A stretch of DNA of 64,000 bases from Pontivivens nitratireducens. GTDB lineage: Bacteria; Pseudomonadota; Alphaproteobacteria; Rhodobacterales; Rhodobacteraceae. This document shows, piece by piece, positions 26,533-35,639 of this stretch; within the stretch, counting starts at the first letter, position 1; each line of letters opens with the position of its first letter. The translations under genes and the position numbers were made by a program. Where the stretch lies: the NCBI RefSeq assembly GCF_014235845.1, contig NZ_JACJUQ010000007.1:62001-126000 (forward strand), written 5' to 3'. A model generated the notes under the pieces. That model was not told the DNA's origin and made no database searches. It worked only from the letters and a program-made list of their open reading frames with translations.

Positions 26533-27747
26533 TCAGCGTGTGAAGGTGACGGCCAGCTCGACATGCGGCGACCAGCGGAACTGGTCGATCACGCGCACCG
26601 GACCCATGCGGTATCCCGCCTTGATCAGAACCTCCGCATCGCGGGCGAAGGTCACGGGGTTGCATGACACGAAGGCGATGACGGGCACCGCGCTCAACGT
26701 CAGTTCCTGCACCTGTGCCGCTGCGCCAACGCGTGGCGGGTCGATGACCACGGCGTCGTAGCCCTTCATCTCACTGGCCAGGAGCGGGCGGCGGAACAGG
26801 TCGCGGCGGTCGGTGGTGATCCGGTGCAAGGCACCATCGGTGCGCCGCCATGCCAGATCCAGCGCGGCCAGCATCGGGCCGTCGTTCTCCACCGCCAAAA
26901 CCTCCGCCTGTTCCGCCAATGGCAGGGCGAATGTGCCGCATCCGGCGAAGAGGTCAATCACGCGGGACGCATTGCCGACCGCCTGCTTTACCGTGGCAAC
27001 CAGAGCCGCCTGCCCGTGCGGCGTCGCTTGCAGGAACGCGCCGGGGGACGGCACGATGCGCGCCTTGCCCATGCGCTGCATCGGGGGGCTGGCATTGACG
27101 ATCACCTCGTCGTTCCATGTCAGCCGGGCGAGGTCGTGGCGGCCTGCGATCTCCGCCAGTTGCGGCAGCATCGTCGGCTCCAGCTCGCGCGCCTCCTCGA
27201 CCAGCACGTCCAGCCCTGCGGCGGACAGCGTCACGGACAGACGGATCGCCGCCGTGCGGGATGCGCCGATGGCGGTCAGCTCCTCCAATACGGGGATGGC
27301 GGCGAAAATCTTCGGGTCGATGACCGCGCATTCCTCGATCGCGATCAGGGTGTTGCTGCCCCGCTGGTGAAATCCGACGGTGATCCCCTTGCGCGTGCGC
27401 CGTCCGCCAAAGACGGCACGACGGCGCGACCGGGGGGGAGAGGTGGCGATCCCGCCGACCTTCATGTCGATGCCCCGCGCGGACAGGGCGCGGCGCACCA
27501 CGTTCACCTTCCACTCCGCCACGAAGGCGTCCGAGGCATGTTGAACCGCGCAACCGCCGCAGGTGCCGAAATGCTTGCAAACCGGGGTGATCCGCTGCTC
27601 CGACGGCTGCAACACCGCGTGCAAATCGCCCTCCGCCGTCAGTTCCACCACCTCACCGGGCAGGGTGTAGGGGACGAAAACCTCGCCCCTGCCCTGTGCC
27701 ACGCCGTCGCCCTGATGGCCGAGCCTGTCTATCGTGATCTGTTCCAT
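26533..27747 (-). CDS. Class I SAM-dependent RNA m5U methyltransferase (TrmA/RumA family)
   Basis: A 404-aa protein. After a short TRAM-like N-terminus (ITIDRLGHQGDGVA) it carries the iron-sulfur cysteines CKHFGTCGGC, the SAM site VIDLFAGCGTFALPLAE, DPPRVGA and the catalytic-nucleophile motif FVSCNPVTFARD. It methylates C5 of a uridine in 23S rRNA or tRNA; which site cannot be told. The ATG at 27747 is chosen over 27762 because family members begin MEQITI-like. It is divergent from the gcv operon promoter. Confidence 0.9.
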   Translation of the reverse strand: MEQITIDRLGHQGDGVAQGRGEVFVPYTLPGEVVELTAEGDLHAVLQPSEQRITPVCKHFGTCGGCAVQHASDAFVAEWKVNVVRRALSARGIDMKVGGIATSPPRSRRRAVFGGRRTRKGITVGFHQRGSNTLIAIEECAVIDPKIFAAIPVLEELTAIGASRTAAIRLSVTLSAAGLDVLVEEARELEPTMLPQLAEIAGRHDLARLTWNDEVIVNASPPMQRMGKARIVPSPGAFLQATPHGQAALVATVKQAVGNASRVIDLFAGCGTFALPLAEQAEVLAVENDGPMLAALDLAWRRTDGALHRITTDRRDLFRRPLLASEMKGYDAVVIDPPRVGAAAQVQELTLSAVPVIAFVSCNPVTFARDAEVLIKAGYRMGPVRVIDQFRWSPHVELAVTFTR

Positions 27748-27806
27748 GCACGCGCGATACACTGCCGCGCCCGCAACCGCATCAGAAAAAGGCGCTGCAA
27801 AAAAAC

Positions 27807-27835
27807 TTGCCCGTGTCCCGACAGCAGAATATCAT
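27807..27835 (+). promoter_or_regulatory. Probable gcvTHP promoter
   Basis: TTGCCC (27807-27812) and TATCAT (27830-27835) are exactly 17 bp apart. The predicted start near 27842 coincides with the first base pair of the glycine riboswitch. Confidence 0.6.
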
Positions 27836-27842
27836 GACGTTG

Positions 27843-27990
27843 TCTCACCGGGAGAACGCGGCCCCGCCGCTGCCGAAGAAGCAACCGCCCCGGAAACTTT
27901 CAGGTCACAGGACCGGTGGGATAGCTAATACTCTGGAGAGTGGCATTCACGCCCGCCGACGGGATAACGATCTCAGGCAACAGGACAGAG
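27843..27990 (+). promoter_or_regulatory. Tandem glycine riboswitch upstream of gcvT
   Basis: Two glycine aptamers in series. Aptamer 1 (27843-27921): P1 TCTCACCGG pairs with CCGGTGGGA; conserved GGGAGAAC, GCCGAAGAAGCAA and AAACTTTCAGGT...AGGAC are visible. Aptamer 2 (27931-27990): P1 CTCTG/CAGAG with CTCTGGAGAG, GCCGACGGGATAAC and TCTCAGGCAACAGGAC. These are the consensus blocks of the gcvT RNA element. It senses glycine and normally turns on glycine-cleavage genes when glycine is abundant. A GGGGGC tract and about 55 bases separate it from the gcvT ATG; I see no clear terminator, so translational control is likely. Confidence 0.93.
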
Positions 27991-28044
27991 GGGGCATCAC
28001 GGACCGTGCGATCCTCGCGCGGCCAGATGCAACGGGGCTATCGC

Positions 28045-29130
28045 ATGACCGATTTGAAGACGACACCGCTGGCACAACTTCACCGGACGCTGGGCGGAAA
28101 GATGGTGCCGTTCGCAGGCTGGGAGATGCCGGTGCAGTTCCCCATGGGCGTGATGCAGGAACATCTGCACACCCGCGCACATGCCGGCCTGTTCGATGTC
28201 AGCCACATGGCGCAGTTGCGGCTGGAGGGCGCGAACCGGGTCGAGGCGCTGGAACGCCTGATGCCCGTCAACGTGGCGGAGCTGAAGCCCGGTCGTCAGC
28301 GATATGGCCTGCTGACGGCAGCTGATGGCGGCATTCTGGACGATCTGATGTTCGCCAATATGGGCGACTGGATTTATGTGGTCGTCAACGCCGCGCGCGC
28401 CGATCACGACATTCCGCACATCCAGTCCGCAACCTCGGTTGAGGTGCTGGACCGGGCGCTAATCGCCTTGCAAGGACCGAAGGCGGAGGACGCGCTGGCC
28501 GCGCTCAATGACGCCGTGCGCGACATGCGGTTCATGGATGCCCGCGTCATGCCCCTGATCGACGGGGACTGCATCGTCACCCGCTCAGGCTATACCGGTG
28601 AGGACGGCTTCGAGATTTCCGTGCCCAAGGCTGAGGCCGTCGCCGTGGTCGAGGCCTTGCTGGAGCAGGAGGGCGTGGCCCCCATCGGGCTGGGCGCGCG
28701 CGACAGCCTGCGGTTGGAGGCCGGGCTATGCCTGTACGGCAACGATATCGACGAGACGACCACCCCGGTCGAGGGCGGCCTGATCTGGGCCATGCAGAAA
28801 CGGCGGCGCGAACAGGGCGGCTTTCCCGGTGCCGACGTGATCCAGCGTCAGTTGGCCGAGGGCACAACCCGCCAGCGTGTCGGATTGCAGCCCGAGGGAC
28901 GCGCGCCCGTCCGCGCCGGCACGACGCTGCACGCGGTCGAGAACGGGCCGGTCATCGGCACCGTCACCTCCGGCACGTTCGGCCCCTCCGTTGGCGGCCC
29001 CGTTGCGATGGGCTATGTCGAAACATCGCAGGCGCAGCCGGGCACCATGCTCTACGCTCATCTGCGCGGCAAATACGTGGCGATCCGCGTCGCGACGCTT
29101 CCCTTCGTCCAACAGACCTACAAGAGGTAA
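28045..29130 (+). CDS. gcvT: Aminomethyltransferase (glycine cleavage T protein)
   Basis: A 361-aa tetrahydrofolate-dependent T protein that releases ammonia from the aminomethyl-lipoyl H protein and makes methylene-THF. Conserved parts: KMVPFAGWEMPVQF, AGLFDVSHMAQ, RSGYTGEDGFEI and LGARDSLRLEAGLCLYG. The ATG at 28045 is chosen (MTDLKTTPL); an upstream in-frame ATG at 27940 lies within the riboswitch. gcvH follows after 5 bp. Confidence 0.95.
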   Translation: MTDLKTTPLAQLHRTLGGKMVPFAGWEMPVQFPMGVMQEHLHTRAHAGLFDVSHMAQLRLEGANRVEALERLMPVNVAELKPGRQRYGLLTAADGGILDDLMFANMGDWIYVVVNAARADHDIPHIQSATSVEVLDRALIALQGPKAEDALAALNDAVRDMRFMDARVMPLIDGDCIVTRSGYTGEDGFEISVPKAEAVAVVEALLEQEGVAPIGLGARDSLRLEAGLCLYGNDIDETTTPVEGGLIWAMQKRRREQGGFPGADVIQRQLAEGTTRQRVGLQPEGRAPVRAGTTLHAVENGPVIGTVTSGTFGPSVGGPVAMGYVETSQAQPGTMLYAHLRGKYVAIRVATLPFVQQTYKR

Positions 29131-29135
29131 CTTAA

Positions 29136-29501
29136 ATGACAGTCAAATATACCGAAGAGCATGAATGGCTGAAGCAGGACGGCGATGAGGTCATCGTCGG
29201 CATCACCGAACACGCGCAGGCCCAGCTGGGCGATCTGGTCTTCGTCGAACTGCCCGAGCCGGGCATCAAGGTGGCCAAGGATGATGAGATCGTGGTGATC
29301 GAAAGCGTCAAGGCCGCGTCCGACATCATGGCCCCGCTCGACGGGGAGGTTACAGCCGTGAACGAAAAGATCGTCGAGACGCCCAGCCTGGTGAACGAGG
29401 ATCCGCTGGAAGAAGGCTGGTTCTTCCGCATGACGCTGGACGATCCCAGCGAGTTCGACGACCTGATGGACGAACAGGCCTACAAGGCCTTCATCGGCTG
29501 A
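29136..29501 (+). CDS. gcvH: Glycine cleavage H protein
   Basis: A 121-aa lipoyl carrier. The lipoylated residue is Lys59 in [14 protein letters not shown] at the N-terminus and the C-terminal EGWFFRM fit the family, as does the length. It shuttles the aminomethyl group between the P, T and L proteins. A stable hairpin (29510-29532) follows before gcvP. Confidence 0.96.
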   Translation: MTVKYTEEHEWLKQDGDEVIVGITEHAQAQLGDLVFVELPEPGIKVAKDDEIVVIESVKAASDIMAPLDGEVTAVNEKIVETPSLVNEDPLEEGWFFRMTLDDPSEFDDLMDEQAYKAFIG

Positions 29502-29509
29502 TCCCATTC

Positions 29510-29532
29510 GGTCCCGGCCCTGTGCCGGGACC
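29510..29532 (+). terminator. Intercistronic hairpin between gcvH and gcvP
   Basis: A perfect 9-bp stem GGTCCCGGC/GCCGGGACC with a 5-nt loop starts 9 bp after the gcvH stop. No T-run follows, so it more likely modulates mRNA stability than ends transcription. Confidence 0.5.
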
Positions 29533-29559
29533 ATTCCGCCCACAGACAGGATGATCCCC

Positions 29560-32400
29560 GTGAGCTATTCCCCCACCGATTACGCCCCCTATGATTTCGC
29601 CAATCGCCGCCATATCGGCCCCTCTCCGGCGGAAATGCAGGAGATGCTCGACGTGCTGGGTGCCGACAGCCTCGACGCGCTGATCGACCGGATCGTCCCC
29701 GCCGGTATTCGCCAGAAGGAGGCCCTCGATTTCGGCCCCGCCCTGTCGGAGCAGGAGGCCCTGCGCGCCCTCCGGCAGATGTCGAAGAAGAACAAGGTCA
29801 TGACCTCGCTGATTGGTCAGGGCTATCACGGCACGGTCACGCCGCCGGTTATCGCGCGCAATATCTTCGAGAACCCGGCCTGGTACACCGCCTATACCCC
29901 CTATCAGCCCGAGATTTCGCAGGGCCGGTTGGAGGCATTGCTGAACTACCAGACCATGATCGCCGACCTGACCGGGCTGGAGATCGCCAACGCCTCTCTG
30001 CTGGATGAGGCGACCGCCGCGGCGGAGGCGATGGCGCTGGCGCAGCGGGCCGGTAAATCCAAGGCCACGGCGTTCTTCGTCGATCACCATTGCCATCCGC
30101 AGACCATCGACGTGATCCGCACCCGCGCCGCCCCGCTGGGCTGGGACGTGATCGTGGGCGATCCCTTCACGGATTTGCAACCGGATCAAGTGTTCGGCGC
30201 GATCTTCCAATATCCCGGAACGCATGGCCACGTGCACGACTTCACCGATGTGATCGAGGCGCTGCATTCCGCCAAGGCGCTGGCCGTGGTAGCCGCCGAT
30301 CCTCTGGCCCTGTGCGTGCTCAAGGCACCGGGAGAGATGGGCGCGGACATTGCCATCGGCAACACGCAACGCTTCGGCGTGCCGCTGGGCGCGGGCGGGC
30401 CTCACGCGGCCTATATGGCCTGTCGTGACGCCTATAAACGCGCGATGCCCGGGCGGATCGTTGGTGTTTCCATTGATGCGCGGGGCAACCGGGCCTACCG
30501 CCTCAGCCTGCAAACGCGCGAGCAGCATATCCGGCGTGAGAAGGCGACCTCGAACGTCTGCACGGCGCAGGCTCTGCTCGCCGTCATGGCGTCGATGTAT
30601 GCGGTGTTCCACGGGCCTGCGGGCCTGCGGGCCATCGCGCAGCGCGTACATCTGAAGGCGGTTCGCGTGGCAGATGCCCTGCAAGCGGCGGGCTATTCGG
30701 TCGAGCCGGAGGCTTTTTTCGACACCCTGACGGTCGAGGTCGGCGCCCCGCGTGAGGCGATCCTGCGCGCCGCCGTTGAGGCAGGCATCAACCTGCGCCG
30801 CGTCGGTGAGACCAAGATCGGCATCACCCTGGATGAGGCCGTCTGGCCCGAGGATATCGCCCGCCTGATCGCCGTCTTCGGCGGCAGCGACGGGGGTGAG
30901 GCGACGCAGTACCGCCTGCCTGACGCCCTGGTCCGCACATCCGAATACCTGACCCACCCGACCTTCCACCTCAACCGGGCCGAGGCGGAGATGACCCGCT
31001 ACATGCGCCGCCTCGCCGACCGCGATCTGGCGCTGGACCGCGCAATGATCCCGCTGGGCTCATGCACCATGAAGCTGAACGCCACGGCGGAGATGATGCC
31101 GGTCAGCTGGCCGGAATTCTCCAACATCCACCCCTTCGCCCCCGCCGATCAGCGGCAGGGCTACAAGGAACTGATCGACGATCTCAGCGACAAGCTGTGC
31201 CGGATCACCGGCTATGACGCGATTTCGATGCAGCCCAATTCAGGCGCGCAGGGCGAATATGCCGGCCTGCTGACCATCCGCGCCTATCACGCCGCGAATG
31301 GCGATGATCGCGATGTCTGCCTGATCCCTGTCAACGCGCATGGCACGAACCCTGCTTCCGCGCAGATGGTCGGGATGAAGGTCGTCGTGGTGAAGTGCAC
31401 CGATCTGGGCAATATCGACGTCGAGGATTTCCGCAGCAAGGCGCAGGCGGCGGGAGACAAGCTCGCCGCGTGCATGATCACCTATCCCTCCACCCACGGT
31501 GTGTTCGAGGATACGGTGCGCGAGGTTTGCGAGATCACGCATGAGCATGGCGGTCAGGTCTATCTGGACGGGGCCAACATGAACGCGATGGTCGGCCTCA
31601 GCCGTCCGGGAAAGATCGGAGCCGATGTCAGCCACCTGAACCTGCACAAGACGTTCTGCATCCCGCATGGCGGCGGTGGCCCCGGCATGGGCCCCATCGG
31701 CGTGCGGTCGCACCTTGCGCCATACCTGCCCGGCCACACGGATGAGGGGTCGGCGGGCGCGGTCAGTGCGGCGACCTACGGCTCCCCCTCGCTGCTGCCG
31801 ATCTCATGGGCCTACTGTGCAATGATGGGCGGCGATGGCCTGACCCAAGCGACGAAGGTCGCCATCCTCAGCGCGAACTATATCGCGAAGCGGTTGGAAG
31901 GCGCGTTCGATGTGCTGTATCGCGGCGCTTCGGGTTACGTCGCGCATGAATGCATCATCGACACCCGCCCGTTGAAGGACGCCGCCGACGTGTCGGTGGA
32001 CGACGTGGCCAAGCGCCTGATCGACAGCGGCTTTCACGCCCCCACGATGAGCTGGCCTGTCGCGGGCACCCTGATGATCGAACCGACGGAGAGTGAGCCG
32101 AAGGCCGAGCTGGACCGCTTCATCGCCGCGATGCTGAGCATCCGGGCGGAGGCGCAGGCCATCGAGGGCGGCACGCTGGACCGCGCGAACAACCCGCTGA
32201 CCAACGCCCCCCACACGATGGAGGATCTGGTCGGCGACTGGGACCGTCCCTACACGCGTGAGGCCGCGTGTTTCCCCGCCGGTGCCTTCCGCGTGGACAA
32301 GTACTGGGCGCCGGTAAACCGCGTGGACAACGCCTGGGGCGACCGAAATCTGGTCTGCTCCTGCCCGCCGCTGGAAGACTATATGGAAGCGGCGGAATAA
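29560..32400 (+). CDS. gcvP: Glycine dehydrogenase (decarboxylating), P protein
   Basis: A 946-aa single-chain P protein that decarboxylates glycine with PLP. The PLP lysine is about Lys697 in [18 protein letters not shown]; the N-terminal RRHIGPS and the glycine-rich loop fit. GTG 29560 is preferred over ATG 29551: AGGA lies eight bases before the GTG but directly abuts the ATG, and the resulting [20 protein letters not shown] fits the family start. It completes gcvTHP; no lpd gene is nearby. A hairpin at 32408 follows. Confidence 0.95.
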   Translation: MSYSPTDYAPYDFANRRHIGPSPAEMQEMLDVLGADSLDALIDRIVPAGIRQKEALDFGPALSEQEALRALRQMSKKNKVMTSLIGQGYHGTVTPPVIARNIFENPAWYTAYTPYQPEISQGRLEALLNYQTMIADLTGLEIANASLLDEATAAAEAMALAQRAGKSKATAFFVDHHCHPQTIDVIRTRAAPLGWDVIVGDPFTDLQPDQVFGAIFQYPGTHGHVHDFTDVIEALHSAKALAVVAADPLALCVLKAPGEMGADIAIGNTQRFGVPLGAGGPHAAYMACRDAYKRAMPGRIVGVSIDARGNRAYRLSLQTREQHIRREKATSNVCTAQALLAVMASMYAVFHGPAGLRAIAQRVHLKAVRVADALQAAGYSVEPEAFFDTLTVEVGAPREAILRAAVEAGINLRRVGETKIGITLDEAVWPEDIARLIAVFGGSDGGEATQYRLPDALVRTSEYLTHPTFHLNRAEAEMTRYMRRLADRDLALDRAMIPLGSCTMKLNATAEMMPVSWPEFSNIHPFAPADQRQGYKELIDDLSDKLCRITGYDAISMQPNSGAQGEYAGLLTIRAYHAANGDDRDVCLIPVNAHGTNPASAQMVGMKVVVVKCTDLGNIDVEDFRSKAQAAGDKLAACMITYPSTHGVFEDTVREVCEITHEHGGQVYLDGANMNAMVGLSRPGKIGADVSHLNLHKTFCIPHGGGGPGMGPIGVRSHLAPYLPGHTDEGSAGAVSAATYGSPSLLPISWAYCAMMGGDGLTQATKVAILSANYIAKRLEGAFDVLYRGASGYVAHECIIDTRPLKDAADVSVDDVAKRLIDSGFHAPTMSWPVAGTLMIEPTESEPKAELDRFIAAMLSIRAEAQAIEGGTLDRANNPLTNAPHTMEDLVGDWDRPYTREAACFPAGAFRVDKYWAPVNRVDNAWGDRNLVCSCPPLEDYMEAAE

Positions 32401-32407
32401 CAGCGAA

Positions 32408-32434
32408 TTCCGGGCGGTCGCGCGCCGCCCGGAA
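32408..32434 (+). terminator. Hairpin ending the gcv operon
   Basis: A perfect 10-bp stem TTCCGGGCGG/CCGCCCGGAA with a 7-nt loop lies 8 bp after gcvP and is followed by CTTCCCTT, a weak pyrimidine tail. Confidence 0.65.
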
Positions 32435-32473
32435 CTTCCCTTCGGAATTCGGCGTTATGACCCCGGGCGAATG

Positions 32474-32501
32474 TTGAAATTGCTGGACCGCGCCATACAT
32501 T
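32474..32501 (+). promoter_or_regulatory. Probable dps promoter
   Basis: TTGAAA (32474-32479) and TACATT (32496-32501) with a 16-bp spacer place transcription start near 32508, inside the adjoining palindrome. Confidence 0.5.
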
Positions 32502-32514
32502 AGAATCGTTCTAA
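32500..32514. promoter_or_regulatory. Irr-box-like operator (iron control element) at dps
   Basis: TTAGAA-TCG-TTCTAA is a perfect 6-bp inverted repeat with a 3-bp centre. It matches the core of the alphaproteobacterial Irr/ICE motif (TTTAGAA-N3-TTCTAAA). It overlaps the -10 box and start site of dps, the position expected for repression under iron limitation. That Irr represses iron-storage genes is family knowledge; binding here is inferred. Confidence 0.7.
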
Positions 32515-32542
32515 GTTATACGCAGCGCAATCGGAGGATGTC

Positions 32543-33016
32543 ATGGAAGATACCGCACACGAGCTTAAGAAGAACGAAAAGACAGCGATCATCGAGGGCT
32601 TGCATCAGGCGCTCGCCGATACATCCGTCGCAACGATGAAGTCGCAGTTTTTCCATTGGAACGTGAAGGGCATGTCTTTCGGCTCCCTTCATGCGATGTT
32701 TCAGGAGATCTACGAGGATCACTTCGCCGGTCAGGATGATCTGGCCGAACGCGTCCGCGCATTGGGTGAACCGGTCGAGGGCAGCTACAAGTCGTTCCTG
32801 GAGCGCACCCGGATCAAGGAGGCAACCCAAGTCATCTCCGCCAAGGATATGGTCGCGGATATGAAGGAAGCCGAGGAAACCATCGCGGCGACCCTGCGCA
32901 GCTTGGCCAACGAAGCCGCTGAACAGCGCGACCCGCTGACCGAGGATTTGGCCATTGCCCGCGCCCAGGTTCATGAGAAGTTCGCCTGGATGCTGCGCGC
33001 GCATCTGGAAGGCTGA
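32543..33016 (+). CDS. dps: Dps-family ferritin-like DNA-protecting protein
   Basis: A 157-aa four-helix Dps protein. Ferroxidase residues at the dimer interface are visible: His in FFHWNVKG, and His/Asp/Glu in FQEIYEDHFAGQDDLAERVRALGE. Dps oxidises Fe(II) with peroxide, stores iron in a 12-mer shell and protects DNA. No Lys-rich N-terminal DNA-binding tail beyond KKNEK is present. Start ATG 32543 follows GGAGGATGTC. Iron control through the Irr-like box upstream is likely. Confidence 0.93.
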   Translation: MEDTAHELKKNEKTAIIEGLHQALADTSVATMKSQFFHWNVKGMSFGSLHAMFQEIYEDHFAGQDDLAERVRALGEPVEGSYKSFLERTRIKEATQVISAKDMVADMKEAEETIAATLRSLANEAAEQRDPLTEDLAIARAQVHEKFAWMLRAHLEG

Positions 33017-33021
33017 TACTT

Positions 33022-33050
33022 GGTGGCGCCGCTAATTAATCGGCGCCACC
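33022..33050. terminator. Hairpin between convergent dps and PCu(A)C genes, copy 1
   Basis: A perfect 10-bp stem GGTGGCGCCG/CGGCGCCACC with a 9-nt AT-rich loop begins 5 bp after the dps stop codon. Confidence 0.6.
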
Positions 33051-33067
33051 GTCGTACCGCACCCTAC

Positions 33068-33102
33068 CGACGCTCGGACTGGACAAGCCCATCCGAGCGT
33101 CG
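33068..33102. terminator. Hairpin between convergent dps and PCu(A)C genes, copy 2
   Basis: A perfect 11-bp stem CGACGCTCGGA/TCCGAGCGTCG with a 13-nt loop. It lies 20 bp from the stop of the minus-strand gene and may end that transcript; no T-run is present. Confidence 0.55.
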
Positions 33103-33122
33103 AGGGCACTAGGTTCTGACCC

Positions 33123-33632
33123 TCAGTGATCCCCGTGGCCGTCGGCGTCACTGCCATGTCCACTTATATCCTCCCCGTCCGCCTGATCGGTCGGACGGCG
33201 CATTTCGGCCTCGAACACCACGGTGACATCGCCCGCCTGCTCAAAGTGCAGCGTGACGTCCTGCTCCGATCCCATTTCCAGGCCGTGCTCCAGTCCCATC
33301 AGCATCAAATGATAGCCACCCGGGGCGAGGGTTACGCTTTCCCCTGCGGGAATGACGATGCCGTCGGTCTGCTCCTGCATCCGGTTCACGCCGTCCACCT
33401 GAACGGTTTCATGGACCTGAACCATAGCGAAATCGGCACTGGCCGACAGCAAGCGGTCATCGACCGTGCCGTGGTTGTGAACAGTCAGAAAACCGCCGGA
33501 AGATCGCGCGACGGACGTCGTGGCCCGGACCCATGGGTCGCTGATCGTCAGTTCGCCTGCCGTGATATGCTCGGCGAATACAGGAAGGGCGGTCATGCCG
33601 AGGGTTACGGCAAGGGCAAGTGTCTTGAACAT
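33123..33632 (-). CDS. PCu(A)C-type copper chaperone
   Basis: A 169-aa periplasmic protein: signal peptide of about 20 residues ending VFA, then the PCu(A)C cupredoxin-like fold with the metal-site pattern VHETVQVDGVNRMQ and YHLMLMGL. A His/Asp-rich tail (GHGSDADGHGDH) could bind extra metal. These proteins hand Cu(I) to the CuA site of cytochrome oxidase. The ATG at 33632 is chosen for the signal peptide; the frame stays open to 33833. It is cotranscribed with the upstream Cys-rich protein (43-bp gap). Confidence 0.88.
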   Translation of the reverse strand: MFKTLALAVTLGMTALPVFAEHITAGELTISDPWVRATTSVARSSGGFLTVHNHGTVDDRLLSASADFAMVQVHETVQVDGVNRMQEQTDGIVIPAGESVTLAPGGYHLMLMGLEHGLEMGSEQDVTLHFEQAGDVTVVFEAEMRRPTDQADGEDISGHGSDADGHGDH

Positions 33633-33675
33633 TGAAAGCTCCGTTTTGAGATTGTCTGAAAAGATTAAGACGTTC

Positions 33676-34032
33676 TCAAACCGGGGGCGCGCGGGGCGCT
33701 GCATCGTAATCCCGCAGGACATGCCCCGCGACAGAAGCGTCGGTGGCAACGACCTCCACCGGTTCCCACGCAAGGGCGACGGAAACAGACCCGACCGAGG
33801 GACACAGCATCGCCTGCGCGATCCGGCAGACATCGCATTTCTGCGTCACATGCGGGTCTGTCCCCCCTTCGGAGGAGGCGAGACACAGCACCGCGACACT
33901 GCCATCCGGGCCGAAAACCAGCGGTCCCTCGACCACATTCACCCGATGCCCGAACGATAGCAGCGACAGGGCAAGGATCACCGTCGCCGCCAGTGCGCAA
34001 TTCAGCAATCGATTTTTCAGCCCCATCATCAT
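33676..34032 (-). CDS. DUF2946-like membrane-anchored protein
   Basis: A 118-aa protein with one N-terminal hydrophobic segment (about residues 10-27) and a Cys pair in CDVCRIAQAMLC preceded by VLCLAS. This pattern, length and the place beside a PCu(A)C gene fit the DUF2946 family, but the match is weak. A role in copper handling is inferred from context. Three consecutive ATGs (34032, 34029, 34026) could start it. Confidence 0.55.
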   Translation of the reverse strand: MMMGLKNRLLNCALAATVILALSLLSFGHRVNVVEGPLVFGPDGSVAVLCLASSEGGTDPHVTQKCDVCRIAQAMLCPSVGSVSVALAWEPVEVVATDASVAGHVLRDYDAAPRAPPV

Positions 34033-34171
34033 GCCGCATCAAGTGACGCAAGCCGTGTGCGACATCAAGTGCACATATTGTCCCGGAACGACTCTCATGC
34101 CTATACGTTAAAGCGTACACTCCTTCTTCATCCAACCTATGGCGGCCCCGATGCACGAACAGACGAGGCAC

Positions 34172-35281
34172 ATGTCCGCCTTTCCCGAGATGCCCGCCCG
34201 CGATTCCCGCGCCGCACAGGTGCTGAGCTTCGCCGCGCGGCTGTCGGTGATCGGGCTGTTCATCATCGTTCTGATCACAGGTCTGAAAAGCGCGTATTTC
34301 GTGCTGGCGCCGATCTGTCTGGGCGTTACGGCGGCGCTGGTCTTGGGCCCGGTCGCCACGCGTCTGGAACGCGGTGGCATGCCCGCCCCGCTGTCCGCAG
34401 GACTAATGACCGTTCTGGTGCTGATTGGACTGGCCGCCTTTGTCAGCGGCATCGTGCTGCCGATCAATGACTGGATCGACCGTTCACCAGATATCTGGCA
34501 GCGGCTGGAAAGGCTAAGTTGGTCCCTGCAAGCCCGGTGGCGGGAAATCGAAAGCGCGGCGGTCGATATCTCGCAGGCGATGGGTGCGGATGCGCCGTCC
34601 GGGGGGCAAGCCATCGACCCTCTCAGTTCGATCCTGCCGGCCCTCAGACTGGCCCCGGCGCTGGTCGGGCAGTTCGTGATCTTCTTTGGAACAGTCTACT
34701 TCTTTATCGCGACACGTCATCAGATCCGCGATTTCGTGCTGTCGTTCTGCCTGTCCCGGCGTGCGCGGTGGCGGGTCGCGCGGATCTTTCGCGATATCGA
34801 GGCAGGATTCTCGCATTATTTCGGGACGATCGCGGCCATCAACGTCGTGTTCGGCTGCGCTGTCGGATTGCTGGCGTGGAGCTTCGGCATGCCGACACCC
34901 TATGTCTGGGGCGGATTGGCGGCGGGGCTGAACTTCGTGCCCTATATCGGACCCGCGCTGATGGCGGCGATCCTGTTCTCGATAGGGTTGGTGGTGTTCG
35001 ACAATATCGAAACGGCGGTTTTCCTGACCGCAGGTTTCGTAATGCTCAACCTGCTGGAGGGTCAGTTCGTCACCCCCTCCGTCGTGGGGCGGACCCTGCT
35101 GCTCAACCCGTTTCTGGTATTTTGCACGCTGACATTCTGTCTGTGGTTATGGGGGGCGCCGGGGGCATTTCTGTCGGTGCCATTCCTGCTTAGCGGAAAG
35201 GTGGTGCTGTATCACTTGCGCCCCGGCCGTGCAGTCGGCCGGGGTCGCAGGTTAGCGCCGCATAGACCGGCCAAGCTCTGA
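34172..35281 (+). CDS. AI-2E family transporter (PerM-like permease)
   Basis: A membrane protein of about 369 aa with eight predicted helices; the C-terminal block GLLAWSFGMPTPYVWGGLAAGLNFVPYIGP and EGQFVTPSVVGRTLLLNP is the AI-2E/UPF0118 signature. Members export various small molecules or Na+; autoinducer-2 transport is not implied. The start is uncertain: ATG 34172 follows GAGG closely, while ATGs at 34139 and 34151 lack a ribosome site. Its last 30 bp overlap the convergent small membrane protein gene, and a 9-bp hairpin (35221-35244) lies inside its last codons. Confidence 0.85.
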   Translation: MSAFPEMPARDSRAAQVLSFAARLSVIGLFIIVLITGLKSAYFVLAPICLGVTAALVLGPVATRLERGGMPAPLSAGLMTVLVLIGLAAFVSGIVLPINDWIDRSPDIWQRLERLSWSLQARWREIESAAVDISQAMGADAPSGGQAIDPLSSILPALRLAPALVGQFVIFFGTVYFFIATRHQIRDFVLSFCLSRRARWRVARIFRDIEAGFSHYFGTIAAINVVFGCAVGLLAWSFGMPTPYVWGGLAAGLNFVPYIGPALMAAILFSIGLVVFDNIETAVFLTAGFVMLNLLEGQFVTPSVVGRTLLLNPFLVFCTLTFCLWLWGAPGAFLSVPFLLSGKVVLYHLRPGRAVGRGRRLAPHRPAKL

Positions 35282-35635
35282 TCCCGCTGCGAAAGCTCCC
35301 ATAATCTCCCCAAACAGAGTGGAGCTTGCAACCGGGGCCACCGGGGCACCGGGGGCCGCAGGGGGCACCGCCGTTGTCGTCGCAACCGGCGGCACGGCTT
35401 TGAGACGCCGTGGCCTGCCCACCAGCAGGATGATGATCCCCACCAGCGCCAGCACCGCAGCGCAGATCATATTCGCGAAGATCGCGCCCAACTCGGCGGC
35501 CAAAGCCAGCCAGACCGCAGATACGGCAAAGACGAGCGCGGCCAGCAGAAAGACGCCAGCCACGGCGGTCGCCACCAGACGCCGCCGTTTGATTTCGACC
35601 TTCGCGGCGAACCGTGTAATCATCGCCATCAGCAT
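35252..35635 (-). CDS. Small two-helix membrane protein (phage-holin/DUF1469-like)
   Basis: A 127-aa protein with two hydrophobic helices (about residues 21-43 and 50-73), a basic stretch before the first and a Pro/Ala/Val-rich linker (about 83-104). This resembles Holin_X/DUF1469 proteins that occur next to DUF883 proteins in many bacteria; it is not a phage gene by context. It begins four bases after the DUF883 gene stop, so the two form an operon. Confidence 0.6.
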   Translation of the reverse strand: MLMAMITRFAAKVEIKRRRLVATAVAGVFLLAALVFAVSAVWLALAAELGAIFANMICAAVLALVGIIILLVGRPRRLKAVPPVATTTAVPPAAPGAPVAPVASSTLFGEIMGAFAAGSELGRSMRR

Positions 35636-35639
35636 GGGA

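Noticed and set aside
23517-26564. 1015-codon open frame that extends recQ over the mscS region
   Set aside because: The first 331 codons are antisense to mscS and match no RecQ; the helicase starts at 25571.
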